NCBI RefSeq assembly: GCF_000241525.1
Contig: NZ_AHIL01000032.1
Span: 186,001-250,000, forward strand
Direction: 5' to 3'
From: Comamonas testosteroni ATCC 11996
GTDB taxonomy: Bacteria > Pseudomonadota > Gammaproteobacteria > Burkholderiales > Burkholderiaceae_C
DNA length: 64,000 nt
Both the position numbers and the translations under genes were made by a program. Shown in pieces: positions 30,801 to 39,163 of the stretch. The notes beneath the pieces are model-generated. The model worked only from the letters and a program-made list of their open reading frames with translations, was not told the origin of the DNA and made no database searches. The first letter of the stretch is position 1. Each line of letters begins with the position of its first letter.

Positions 30801-30974
30801 ATGAAAAACCTCCTCAACCTCATCACACGCGAGCTCGTGGGCCTGGCCTTCATGGCGGTGGGTTTTGTCTGTTTGATGGCCGGGATTGCCGCGCACTTCT
30901 CCCCGGCGGTCGCGGCCATGGTGGGCGGTTGCCTGCTGCTGGTTGCAGGCGTTGCCATTGATCGGATGAGCTGA
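30801..30974 (+). CDS. Small membrane protein between terminase and portal
   Basis: 57 aa, mostly two hydrophobic segments (LVGLAFMAVGFVCLMAGIAA and MVGGCLLLVAGVAI). ATG 30801 follows the terminator. Similar short membrane genes occur in this spot in other phages; function unknown. Its stop overlaps the portal ATG. Confidence 0.6.
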   Translation: MKNLLNLITRELVGLAFMAVGFVCLMAGIAAHFSPAVAAMVGGCLLLVAGVAIDRMS

Positions 30975-32224
30975 TGCTGTTCAACAAACGAGAAGCCGCC
31001 GAGCAGGCGGGCACCCGCGTTGGCTGGCTGTCGTCCATCATTGGTGGTGCCAAGCAGTCGGCCGCTGGCCAGCTGGTTACGCCGCAGACCGCCTTGGCCT
31101 TGCCGGTGTTGCAAAACTGTGTGTCGCTGCTGGCTGAGTCGGTGGCCCAACTGCCACTGGAGGTGTTTGAACGCCTGGAGGACGGCTCTCGCAAGTCTGC
31201 CGATGCCCACCCGGCCTATGGGCTGCTCAAGTTCGCTCCCAATGATTGGCAGACGCCATTCGAGTCGCGTGAGTATGCGCAAACGGCTTTGGGGCTGCGC
31301 GGCAACGCCTATAGCTTCATTGAGCGCGACGGCCGCGGCAACCCCACTGCGCTGATCCCTCTCAACCCAGGTGATGTTCAGGTTTTCAAGGGGCCGGACC
31401 TCAAGCCGTATTACTCGATTGACGGCAAGGAGCCCGTGCCGGCGCGCTTTGTTCACCACGTGCGCTGGGTATCGCTGGACAAGTACACCGGCCTGTCGCC
31501 CATCGCCCTGCACGCCAACAGCATCGGCTATGCGCTGGCGCTGGAGGAGTACGGCGGCAAGTCCTTTCTGCATGGCACGGCGCTGTCCGGAGTGCTGGAG
31601 CGCCCCAAGGAAGCCGCGGCCATCAAAGAGCAAAGCGCCATTGATGCGCTGACCAACAACTGGCAGGCCAAGTTCGGGGGGGCACCCAACGCAGGCAAGG
31701 TGGCGCTCCTGCAAGAGGGCATGACCTTCAAAGCCCTGTCCATGAACAACGTGGATGCGGAGCTGATTGGGGCGCTGAAGTTGGCAGCGGTGGATATCAC
31801 ACGCATCTACAAGATGCCGCCACCCATGGTCGGGATGATGGAGGCAGCCACGTACAACAACGTGGAAAACCTCCAGATCCAGTTCGTGATCTACACCCTG
31901 ATGCCATGGCTTCGCCGCCATGAGCAGGCGCTGCAGCGCGATTTGCTGCTGCCCTCCGAGCGAAGCCGCTACTACATCGAGTTCAACATCGGCGGCCTGC
32001 TGCGCGGTAACCAGGAAGCGCGCTTCAAGGCTTATGCCGTGGCCCGCCAGTGGGGCTGGCTGTCGGTCAACGACATCCGTCGCCTGGAAAACCTGCCGCC
32101 AGTCACCGGCGGCGATGTGTACCTGCAGCCCCTGAATATGGTCGGGGCCGGCACGCAGATGCCGGAAAAACTCACTGATGCATCGGACGAGCAAGTCCGC
32201 GATATCCAGAAGGCCCTGACATGA
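30974..32224 (+). CDS. Portal protein, HK97 family
   Basis: 416 aa dodecamer-forming vertex protein through which DNA enters the head. It has the HK97-portal features TALALPVLQNCVSLLAESVA, LPLEVFERLEDG, and KMPPPMVGMMEAATYNNVEN near 285, then the conserved FNIGGLLRGNQEARFKAYAV. Overlaps both neighbours. Confidence 0.95.
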   Translation: MLFNKREAAEQAGTRVGWLSSIIGGAKQSAAGQLVTPQTALALPVLQNCVSLLAESVAQLPLEVFERLEDGSRKSADAHPAYGLLKFAPNDWQTPFESREYAQTALGLRGNAYSFIERDGRGNPTALIPLNPGDVQVFKGPDLKPYYSIDGKEPVPARFVHHVRWVSLDKYTGLSPIALHANSIGYALALEEYGGKSFLHGTALSGVLERPKEAAAIKEQSAIDALTNNWQAKFGGAPNAGKVALLQEGMTFKALSMNNVDAELIGALKLAAVDITRIYKMPPPMVGMMEAATYNNVENLQIQFVIYTLMPWLRRHEQALQRDLLLPSERSRYYIEFNIGGLLRGNQEARFKAYAVARQWGWLSVNDIRRLENLPPVTGGDVYLQPLNMVGAGTQMPEKLTDASDEQVRDIQKALT

Positions 32225-33165
32225 AAAACTTCCCTCGCATCGCCAGCATGATCTTCAACACCCCGCAGATGGTGCGCGAAGACTGGCTGGACATGGCTGT
32301 GAACTGGGCCAACCAGGCGATGAACCTGAACATCGTCAACCTTAACCCTGGCGGTCAGGTCATGGCCATGGAGGATGACGAGCCAGTCAACGCCATCTCG
32401 CCGGCAGATCGCCGCCTCAACGCCGCCCGAGAGAGCGGTGTCTACGTCCTGCCCATTCATGGCGCCCTGGTCTCGCGCTCGGCGCACATGGACATGTGCA
32501 CCACCATGACCAGCTACGAAGGCATTCGCACCCAGCTGCAGGCCGCGCTGGCTGATGATGCGGTGGAGCATATTGCGCTGGATGTGGACAGCCCCGGCGG
32601 CTCGGCCACCGGCATGACCGATCTGGCAGAAGAGATCTTTGCGGCTCGCTCCATCAAGCCCATCACGGCCATCGTCAACTTCTCCTGCTACTCAGCGGCC
32701 TACGGACTGGCCAGCGCGGCTAACGAGATCGTGCTCAGCAACTCCTCGGGCGTTGGCTCCATCGGCGTCATCGCGCGTCATGTGGACATGAGCAAGCGCT
32801 ATGAAGAGCAGGGCATCAAGGTCACCACCATCTTTGCCGGTGCGCGCAAGGCGGATCTGGCCAGTGATGCCCCGCTGAGTACGGAGGCAGCGCAGTGGCT
32901 AAACGAACTGGTGCAGCAGAACTATGCCGAGTTCACAGAGCTGGTTGCGCGTAATCGTGGGCTGACCGTGGCCGCGGTGCGCGGTACCGAGGCGGGGGTG
33001 TACTTTGGAGCCAAGGGCATCGAGATGGGATTGGCTGACCGTATCGAACCACCGCAAGCGGCCATCAATCGCATCGCAGCCAGTGTTTCGGCTGGCCGCA
33101 AGCCGCAGCCGGCGCGCAGCTTCAGTGCCCGGGCGGCGGCTATGAATTTGCAGAACCACTCCTGA
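32221..33165 (+). CDS. Prohead protease, S49 (SppA/ClpP-like)
   Basis: 314 aa serine protease that matures the prohead. DSPGGSATGM forms the oxyanion region (about 121-130), FSCYSAAYGLAS holds the catalytic Ser (about 160), and AGARKADLAS holds the Lys (about 205-210). No scaffold gene is seen downstream; the capsid N-terminal delta domain probably replaces it. Confidence 0.93.
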   Translation: MKNFPRIASMIFNTPQMVREDWLDMAVNWANQAMNLNIVNLNPGGQVMAMEDDEPVNAISPADRRLNAARESGVYVLPIHGALVSRSAHMDMCTTMTSYEGIRTQLQAALADDAVEHIALDVDSPGGSATGMTDLAEEIFAARSIKPITAIVNFSCYSAAYGLASAANEIVLSNSSGVGSIGVIARHVDMSKRYEEQGIKVTTIFAGARKADLASDAPLSTEAAQWLNELVQQNYAEFTELVARNRGLTVAAVRGTEAGVYFGAKGIEMGLADRIEPPQAAINRIAASVSAGRKPQPARSFSARAAAMNLQNHS

Positions 33166-33288
33166 ACAGAATGCGCAAACTATGTTTTCGGGTTAACTCA
33201 ACTTCGAGAAGGTTCGAGCCTGGGGCAGAGCTCTATTAAGTTGAGTAATGTTGCATGCTGTAACATCCCGCCAAATATTGGAGGCGAG
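33166..33288 (+). promoter_or_regulatory. Upstream region of the inserted block
   Basis: AT-richer than flanks. Contains an inverted repeat ACTCAACTT/AAGTTGAGT (about 33196 and 33237) and the leader GTAACATCCC ... GGAGGCGAG whose CGCC/GGCG hairpin covers the ribosome site. Suggests independent expression. Confidence 0.45.
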
Positions 33289-33774
33289 ATGTCTTGGATA
33301 GCTCAGTGTCAAATTTGGTGCAAAGACATCAAGGGTCTGGGTGAGGAGGTTGTATGGGTGGAGAAGCCGTCACGCAGCAACTACCTATTGGCTACCAGCA
33401 AATTGTTGAATGCTCAGGGTGTCGCAATCCCCAATCTGGAATTCAAGGGCGAGTATCGAATCGGTAGACACGGGAACATCATTTCTTATGCACTGATGTA
33501 CCGGCACGGCAAGGAACTGCGTCGCGTATTCATGGTGGAGGTTTACCCCCAGCACGTCCGCTCTCATATTGAGCCGAATGGGACACCGTTCTTCGGCCCG
33601 CACATGCATCTTGGAGATGAACGACTGGGGCAGGTGTCGAAGATGGTGATTGATCGCGTGGGCAACACATTTCACCAATGGTGGCTCGAAAAACTTCGTC
33701 GCCACACTAGAATTCTTGACACTGCCCATGGATTGCTTGAAGGTCCAATGGGTGGCAATCTTTTTTCTCGCTGA
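33289..33774 (+). CDS. Partner of DUF1828 gene, unknown function
   Basis: 161 aa, no family recognised with confidence. Starts MSWIAQCQIWCKDIKGLGEE; the central part FKGEYRIGRHGNIISYALMY and FMVEVYPQHVRSHI ends with several His (GPHMHLGDERLG) that might form a metal site. GGAGG precedes ATG 33289. Its stop lies one base before the start of the DUF1828 gene, so the two proteins are probably made together. AT-richer than surrounding head genes. Confidence 0.65.
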   Translation: MSWIAQCQIWCKDIKGLGEEVVWVEKPSRSNYLLATSKLLNAQGVAIPNLEFKGEYRIGRHGNIISYALMYRHGKELRRVFMVEVYPQHVRSHIEPNGTPFFGPHMHLGDERLGQVSKMVIDRVGNTFHQWWLEKLRRHTRILDTAHGLLEGPMGGNLFSR

Positions 33775-33775
33775 C

Positions 33776-34546
33776 ATGCAAGTTCGTTGCCTTAATTTCT
33801 TCGCTAAAAGTGGCTGGCATTGCCACCCGCTTGAAGGCACGGCAGGCACTCCAGGTGCCTTGTATATCAGCACGCCTTTTCTACTGAGCGATCGCAAGCC
33901 CTTGGACTTCTATGTCCAAGAGGACAACAACGAAGTAACGATTTACGACGATGGCGCAACAATGTTCGCGCTCAGTAGCCTGGGCTTCGACTTCACTGAT
34001 CGCCGCAATTGGCGCAGCTTGGCGGGTCTGGCGGAGAAGTATGCGTTTGAATTAAGTGAGGGCGGCGAATTCAGTTGCAAGAAGCCGGAAGGCGAATTCA
34101 TGGAACTGGCTGCCAATGCCATTGCACTTTTTGCTGCTGTTCGCACCTGGGAGAAGGAGCGAAGTGCAGAGGGAGACATGGATTTCTCTTTGACCAAAGA
34201 GGTTGAGGAGGTTCTTCTGCGTAATGCTCCAGATCGAAAGCTGAAAGCCGGTGCAACGGTGTCTGTTGGCACGGCAGAGGTCGCATTTGATTTTCAGTGG
34301 GGCGACTTCTATGTCGACACGCTCAGACCAGTGGCGATTTCAGTGAACTCTCGTTTACGCAAAGGGCTGCTGATGCGACGTGTGGATGCGTCAAATAGCG
34401 TGCTTTTCGTAATTGATGACACACATTCCTCATTGAAGGCGAATGCCGAGATGATGGTTCTGAGTTCTGTGGCACCAACTGTGAAATTAAGCACATTGCG
34501 CGAACTTAAGGAACCTTACAGGGCTCCCTTGTCGATTGAGCTCTGA
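33776..34546 (+). CDS. DUF1828 protein
   Basis: 256 aa. Residues about 25-70 match DUF1828: TPFLLSDRKPLDFYVQEDNN, VTIYDDGATMFALSSLG. The C-terminal half (about 130-250) is a second domain with SVGTAEVAFDFQWGDFYVD. DUF1828 proteins occur in phages and near mobile elements, and some are suspected in defence or toxin systems, but no biochemical role is known to me. Coupled to the previous gene. Confidence 0.7.
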   Translation: MQVRCLNFFAKSGWHCHPLEGTAGTPGALYISTPFLLSDRKPLDFYVQEDNNEVTIYDDGATMFALSSLGFDFTDRRNWRSLAGLAEKYAFELSEGGEFSCKKPEGEFMELAANAIALFAAVRTWEKERSAEGDMDFSLTKEVEEVLLRNAPDRKLKAGATVSVGTAEVAFDFQWGDFYVDTLRPVAISVNSRLRKGLLMRRVDASNSVLFVIDDTHSSLKANAEMMVLSSVAPTVKLSTLRELKEPYRAPLSIEL

Positions 34547-34587
34547 TTCATTTGGTAACATCCCCGGAAAAATATTCTGGGGGAGAG

Positions 34588-35004
34588 ATGAAAAGGTGGA
34601 TAGCGGCATTTTTAGTGCTGTTTCTATTTGGCTGTGCGTCGCAGCAAAGCACTGACTATTCGGGTATACCGGATATAGCTTGCACGCCGGTTGAGGCGCA
34701 TGTCACAAGCAATGATGAAAGCGTTCCTGCGACGTTTATTTGTCCAACTGGTGGTGCGCGCGCGAACTACGCGGCTAATGCTTGTTCATGGGTCGATGGG
34801 TACTACCGGAAAGATGGGGCATATGTTCCCGGACATACCAGATGTCGATACAACAATCCTGCCTCGATCGCCTACAGATCTAACGCTGGCTCTGCTGCGG
34901 CCCCTTGTGTAACGGGCTACTGCGGCTCCGTAAATGTGCGTGGCTATTACCGCAAGGATGGGACATATGTGAGGCCCCACACCCGCAGTCGTGGGCGCCG
35001 GTAG
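34588..35004 (+). CDS. Lipoprotein with GYYRKDG repeats
   Basis: 138 aa. Signal ends in LFGC (about 16), so it is lipidated. Two repeats GYYRKDGAYVPGHTR and GYYRKDGTYVRPHTRS, plus six other Cys. This repeat type is common in surface proteins of Burkholderiales. GGGGGAG in a CCCC/GGGG hairpin precedes ATG 34588. Located in the head operon, it could modify the cell surface of lysogens. Confidence 0.7.
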   Translation: MKRWIAAFLVLFLFGCASQQSTDYSGIPDIACTPVEAHVTSNDESVPATFICPTGGARANYAANACSWVDGYYRKDGAYVPGHTRCRYNNPASIAYRSNAGSAAAPCVTGYCGSVNVRGYYRKDGTYVRPHTRSRGRR

Positions 35005-35042
35005 TCGCCTACGGATAGAGTTCAACTGATAGGTAGCTAGAA

Positions 35043-35555
35043 ATGCTTGATCGAGTTCCGGTACCCACAGACAACATCTATAAATTCATCGCGCTGTTTT
35101 CACTGGTTGCAATGATTTTTTCGATGTGGGCGATTATCAATATCCAAACTTCCACTAATGAAGTTGTATACAAGACGCTGCCGGAAATTGAAGCGCTCAA
35201 AAAGTTTGAGAACCGTACGGATGAGCAAAATTTAAGCTTGGCCTTGTTGGAGCGAAAGTTAGAGGTCGCGAAGAGTGACCGAAAAGCGTTGTCATATGCG
35301 CTCTATGTTGTATTTGGGGTAGCGTTCTGGATGGCGGTGTATGGATTTGGGAAATGGCACAAGGATGTGCAGCCACTCGTCGATGCTCAGAACAAAGCGC
35401 AGCTTGAGATCCTGCAGCTACAGATTGAGAAGCTCAGGCTCGAAAACCAGAAGTTGGCTGAGTCACTAAATGGCGTTGAGCCGCCGCTTGTTGCTGCCAG
35501 TCCACCGCAGCTAAGTGTGCTGGCACAGGTGGTCAGGGCGCTACTGACTCGATGA
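35043..35555 (+). CDS. Two-span membrane protein with coiled coil
   Basis: 170 aa. Membrane segments at about 12-34 and 82-102, a charged periplasmic or cytosolic loop between, and a coiled coil at about 112-142 (AQLEILQLQIEKLRLENQKL). No family recognised. Last of four genes inserted between protease and capsid; a terminator follows immediately. Confidence 0.65.
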   Translation: MLDRVPVPTDNIYKFIALFSLVAMIFSMWAIINIQTSTNEVVYKTLPEIEALKKFENRTDEQNLSLALLERKLEVAKSDRKALSYALYVVFGVAFWMAVYGFGKWHKDVQPLVDAQNKAQLEILQLQIEKLRLENQKLAESLNGVEPPLVAASPPQLSVLAQVVRALLTR

Positions 35556-35565
35556 AAAATCACTG

Positions 35566-35588
35566 ACCCGCCTCGGCGGGTTTTTTTA
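35566..35588 (+). terminator. Terminator of the inserted block
   Basis: ACCCGCC / GGCGGGT stem then T7. Confidence 0.85.
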
Positions 35589-35649
35589 CTTTCTGCCGCT
35601 TGGGTTTGGGCCCGGGTGGTTTGTTCGCGCCCGCCATGGGCATCACTGA

Positions 35650-35673
35650 ACCCGCCTTGAGCGGGTTTTTTTA
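35650..35673 (+). terminator. Second terminator before capsid gene
   Basis: AACCCGC-CTTGA-GCGGGTT then T7, 17 bp before the capsid ATG; similar hairpins precede the tail-tube gene (39111) and the holin gene (52115). Confidence 0.75.
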
Positions 35674-35687
35674 TTGAAAGAGACGTT

Positions 35688-37007
35688 ATGTCCAAAATCC
35701 ATGAAATCCGTAGCGAGCGCGCCAAGATCAACGACCGCGTGCAAGCCCTGGCCAAGCTGGAGGCCGAAAACGGCTCTCTGACCTCCGCGCAGCAGGCAGA
35801 GTTTGGTGAGTTGCAGGCGCAGTTCGAGGCCATGTCCGCCCAGATCGCGCGCCTGGAGTCGGCCGAGCGTATGAATGCTGCGGCCGCAGTGCCTGTCTCT
35901 GCCGCTTCGGATGTGACTGCAACCAAGACCGTGCCCGCCCAGCCCAAGCAGGCTGAAGCGCCTGGCGCCGGCATGGCCAAGATGGTAGTTGCCTTGGCCG
36001 CAGCCCAAGGCAATCGCCAGGCTGCAGCGCAGTTGGCCATTGAGCGCGGCTACGGCGAGCACATCGCTGCTTCGCTGAATACGCTGACCTCGGCCGCCGG
36101 CGGTGTGCTGGTGCCCACCAATCTCTCGAGCGAGGTGATTGAGCTTTTGCGTCCCAAGTCCACCGTGCGCAAGATGGGGACGCGGCCCTTGCCTCTGAAC
36201 AACGGCAATATGACCATCCCGCGCCTCAAGGGTGGTGCGGTGGTTGGCTATATCGGCTCTGATTCCGACGTGCCTGCAACCCAGGGCGAATTCGACGACC
36301 TGAAACTGTCGGGCAAGAAGCTGGCGGCACTGGTGCCCATCAGCAATGACCTGTTGGCCAACTCTTCGGCCAACCCGAATGTGGACGCCATCGTGGTGGG
36401 CGACCTGACCAGCGCGCTGGCGGCCCGTGAAGACAAGGCCTTTCTGCGCGACGACGGCACCTCCAACACGCCCAAGGGCCTGCGCCACTGGGCCTTGCCA
36501 GCCAATGTGTTTGCACCGACCTCGGCCACGCCGACATTGGCAGAGGTGGATTCTGACCTGAACAAGGCACTGTTCCGCCTGGAAAACGCCAATGCCAACA
36601 TGACCAGCGTCGGTTGGGTCATGAACCCTCGCACCTTCCGCTTCCTGGCTTCCATCCGTGATGGCAACGGCAACAAGGCCTACCCGGAGCTGGACAACGG
36701 TTTCCTCAAGGGCTATGCCGTGGCGTTCACCACGCAGATTCCGGCCAACCTGACCGTGGGCGCGGATTCCAACGGTTCGGAGCTGTACCTGGCCGACTTC
36801 GGCGACTGCTTCATCGGTGAAGACGAAGGTCTGGTGATCGATTACTCCAAGGAGGCCACCTACAAGGACGGCCAGGGCAATGTTATCTCTGCCTTCCAGC
36901 GCGACCAGACGCTGATTCGCGTGATCGCCAAGCACGACTTTGGCCCCCGCCACGTCGAATCCATCGTGGTGCTCAAGGACGTCCAGTGGGGCTCCAGCTT
37001 CGGCTAA
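35688..37007 (+). CDS. Major capsid protein, HK97 fold
   Basis: 439 aa. An N-terminal coiled-coil delta domain (about 1-70) acts as scaffold and would be removed by the S49 protease. The HK97 fold begins near SAAGGVLVPTNLSSEVIELL (about 130) and includes GWVMNPRTFRFLASIRDGNG and LYLADFGDCFIGEDEGLVID. GC and codon use match the structural genes rather than the inserted block upstream. Confidence 0.95.
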   Translation: MSKIHEIRSERAKINDRVQALAKLEAENGSLTSAQQAEFGELQAQFEAMSAQIARLESAERMNAAAAVPVSAASDVTATKTVPAQPKQAEAPGAGMAKMVVALAAAQGNRQAAAQLAIERGYGEHIAASLNTLTSAAGGVLVPTNLSSEVIELLRPKSTVRKMGTRPLPLNNGNMTIPRLKGGAVVGYIGSDSDVPATQGEFDDLKLSGKKLAALVPISNDLLANSSANPNVDAIVVGDLTSALAAREDKAFLRDDGTSNTPKGLRHWALPANVFAPTSATPTLAEVDSDLNKALFRLENANANMTSVGWVMNPRTFRFLASIRDGNGNKAYPELDNGFLKGYAVAFTTQIPANLTVGADSNGSELYLADFGDCFIGEDEGLVIDYSKEATYKDGQGNVISAFQRDQTLIRVIAKHDFGPRHVESIVVLKDVQWGSSFG

Positions 37008-37063
37008 GCCCGCCTTGTGTTGACCTGCTCTGGCTGCTGGCCGGGGCGTTCAAGGAGTGAGTA

Positions 37064-37378
37064 ATGGAAAAAGTAGTCGTACTATTCACCAAGCCCTTCC
37101 GGGCTTACGCCAAAGGCGATCGTGCGGGCTTTGATGCGGACGCCGCCCAGCACCTGAAGGATCTGGGTGTGGCCAGGCCTGATGTCGAACCCGATGCAGA
37201 CCAAGTTGAGCAAGAGCTGGATGGTCTCCAGCCTGCCCACGTTGACGCTGCTGCTGAGCAGCAATTGCAGGAGCCGGCGCCCGAGCAGGCCCCTGCGGCG
37301 GAAGCGCAGCAAGCGCCCCAGGCTTCCGAGCCGCAGTCCAAGCCAGCAGGCAAAGCACCCAAGAGCGCCAAGGCATGA
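37064..37378 (+). CDS. Small capsid-adjacent protein, Gln/Ala-rich
   Basis: 104 aa. An N-terminal 40 residues (VVVLFTKPFRAYAKGDRAGF, AQHLKDLGVARP) are folded; the rest is Glu/Gln/Ala/Pro rich. Such proteins between capsid and connector are often head decoration or assembly helpers. Confidence 0.65.
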   Translation: MEKVVVLFTKPFRAYAKGDRAGFDADAAQHLKDLGVARPDVEPDADQVEQELDGLQPAHVDAAAEQQLQEPAPEQAPAAEAQQAPQASEPQSKPAGKAPKSAKA

Positions 37379-37884
37379 TTGCCCAGTACCTTGGCGATGA
37401 GCCTTTGACACTTGCCGAAGTGAAGCTGCAATGCCGAGTGGACGGTGACGATGAGGATGGCTACTTTGAAGGCGTCCTTATCCCGGCCGCACGCTCTTTG
37501 GCTGAGGAGGTCAGCGGCGCGGCCATTCGCAAGGGGCGCTATATCGAGCAGGCCAGTGACGTAGGTAATTCGGTGCTTGCCCGCGGTTGCGTGATTGAGG
37601 TGGAGAGTGTCACTGTTAATGGTGACTCCATACCGTTTGCAGTTACGCAGACTGGCCGGCTCACCTTGGTTCAAGCATCTGGGTGTGCAGGTAGGGCAGC
37701 GCAAATCACATACACAGCGGGTATCGACATCGCGGTGCACGCCGGCGTGCGCGCCTGGATGCTGCTGGTTGTCGTCTGGCTGTATGCCAATCGTGAGCTG
37801 ATGGGACAGCGCGAAGGGGCGAAGGCTCCTCCTCACATCAGCGCCGCTCTCTTGTCCAGTATCAACGTGCAACCGGGGTTTTGA
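37375..37884 (+). CDS. Head-tail connector (gp6-like)
   Basis: 169 aa. LTLAEVKLQCRVDGDDEDGYFEG and ITYTAGIDIAVHAGVRAWML are typical of the HK97 gp6/adaptor family that docks under the portal. Four-base overlap with the previous gene. Confidence 0.85.
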   Translation: MIAQYLGDEPLTLAEVKLQCRVDGDDEDGYFEGVLIPAARSLAEEVSGAAIRKGRYIEQASDVGNSVLARGCVIEVESVTVNGDSIPFAVTQTGRLTLVQASGCAGRAAQITYTAGIDIAVHAGVRAWMLLVVVWLYANRELMGQREGAKAPPHISAALLSSINVQPGF

Positions 37885-37886
37885 CC

Positions 37887-38204
37887 ATGGACGCAGGAAG
37901 TCTTCGAGACCGCATCCACATCCAGCGCCGCTTGACTGGTGGCGGGCTTGGCCAGCTATCGAACAACTGGGAAGAGGTTGCAAAGGTCTGGGCAAACATT
38001 CGCTTTGCCTCGGGCAGCGAAACCGTGCGCGCGGGGCAGGTGGCCAGCAAAGCTCAGGCCAGTATCCGAATTCGATGGCGCACGGACATCAAGGCTGACA
38101 TGCGTGCTGTCTGTGCAGGCGTGGAATACAGCATCAAGGCCGTTTTGCCAGAGCGGCAGCGCCGCGAGTATGTGGATCTGGTGTGTGAGGTGACCAATGG
38201 CTAG
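37887..38204 (+). CDS. Head closure protein
   Basis: 105 aa of the SPP1 gp16-like head-completion family: AGSLRDRIHIQRR, NNWEEVAKVWANI, and RIRWRTDIKADMR. An in-frame TTG at 37881 is less likely than ATG 37887. Confidence 0.82.
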   Translation: MDAGSLRDRIHIQRRLTGGGLGQLSNNWEEVAKVWANIRFASGSETVRAGQVASKAQASIRIRWRTDIKADMRAVCAGVEYSIKAVLPERQRREYVDLVCEVTNG

Positions 38205-38745
38205 GGGGAGCAATTCACTTATTGCCTCTATCGATCTTTCGGGGGTTGAGTCACTGTTTGATGATCTGGGTGACGCGGCAGAGGAGGCGGCCAGGCCGGC
38301 GGCACAGGCCGCCGCCCAGGTGTTCTACGACACAGCGAAGGCCAACGTCGCCAGGATCAAGAAGCTCTCGGGCAACCTGGGCAAGGCCATCTATCAGGCT
38401 TTCTCGCCAGAGAACAGCGGGCAGGGTGTTGCCGAGTATCACATCAGCTGGAACGCCAAGACCGCGCCGCATGGTCAGCTGCTGGAGAACGGCCATTGGC
38501 AGCGCTATCAGGTGGTGATGACCCGAAAGGGCTGGGTGACGCTGGCGCGGCCGGAGAGCGCCGGCAAGAAGAAGCCGCGGCGCAGAGCCAGTCAGGCCGA
38601 GAAGGATGCGTACTATCTGCCTCGCCCGGGTGGGCCGGTCTACATACCGGGCAAGGCCTTCATGCGCGGGTCGCTGCGCGCGGAGCCGGCTGCTGTGCTG
38701 GCCTCGGCTGATGTGCTTTGGCAAGCCTTGGAAAAGGTGAAGTGA
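38197..38745 (+). CDS. Tail completion protein, HK97 gp10-like
   Basis: 182 aa. The N-terminal segment (LFDDLGDAAEEAARPAAQAA), GQLLENGHWQRYQV and IPGKAFMRGSLR match the gp10 family, which joins tail to head. Overlaps neighbours on both sides. Confidence 0.83.
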   Translation: MARGSNSLIASIDLSGVESLFDDLGDAAEEAARPAAQAAAQVFYDTAKANVARIKKLSGNLGKAIYQAFSPENSGQGVAEYHISWNAKTAPHGQLLENGHWQRYQVVMTRKGWVTLARPESAGKKKPRRRASQAEKDAYYLPRPGGPVYIPGKAFMRGSLRAEPAAVLASADVLWQALEKVK

Positions 38746-39086
38746 TGGACGAAGCTCTACACGCAGCCATTGCGGCCGTAATCCCGAGCTGCTACGGCAC
38801 TGTGGCCCTGGCTAACGCGCAAACGCCTTATGTGATCTGGCAGCGCTTTGGTGGTGATACCAGCGAATACCTGGACAACGAGGATTCTCAGGTTGATGCT
38901 GCCGATGTGCAGATCCGGATTTTCAGCCCAGATATTCTGGAGCCGAAGCGGCTAATGCAGCTGCTTGTCAGCGCATTGCGCGCCCACCTAGATCTCGTTG
39001 TCCGGCCGATAGGCAACTTCTGCGACGACTACGACCACGACATGGATCTTTACACAGCTGAACAGGACATCCGCGTCAGCTACTGA
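38745..39086 (+). CDS. Tail terminator-like protein (DUF3168)
   Basis: 113 aa with PYVIWQRFGGDTSEYLDN, ADVQIRIFSPD and DLYTAEQDIRVSY, the DUF3168 pattern of tail-completion proteins such as lambda gpU-type. ATG 38745 overlaps the previous stop. Confidence 0.82.
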   Translation: MDEALHAAIAAVIPSCYGTVALANAQTPYVIWQRFGGDTSEYLDNEDSQVDAADVQIRIFSPDILEPKRLMQLLVSALRAHLDLVVRPIGNFCDDYDHDMDLYTAEQDIRVSY

Positions 39087-39110
39087 CTTCAACGCCCGCA
39101 AGGGCCAAAC

Positions 39111-39143
39111 AACCCGCCATGGAAAACCAGGCGGGTTTTTCTT
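39111..39143 (+). terminator. Terminator before tail-tube gene
   Basis: AACCCGCC / GGCGGGTT stem then T5. It fixes the following start at 39164 rather than at 39119. Confidence 0.7.
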
Positions 39144-39163
39144 TGCCTGAAAGGGGCACAACC

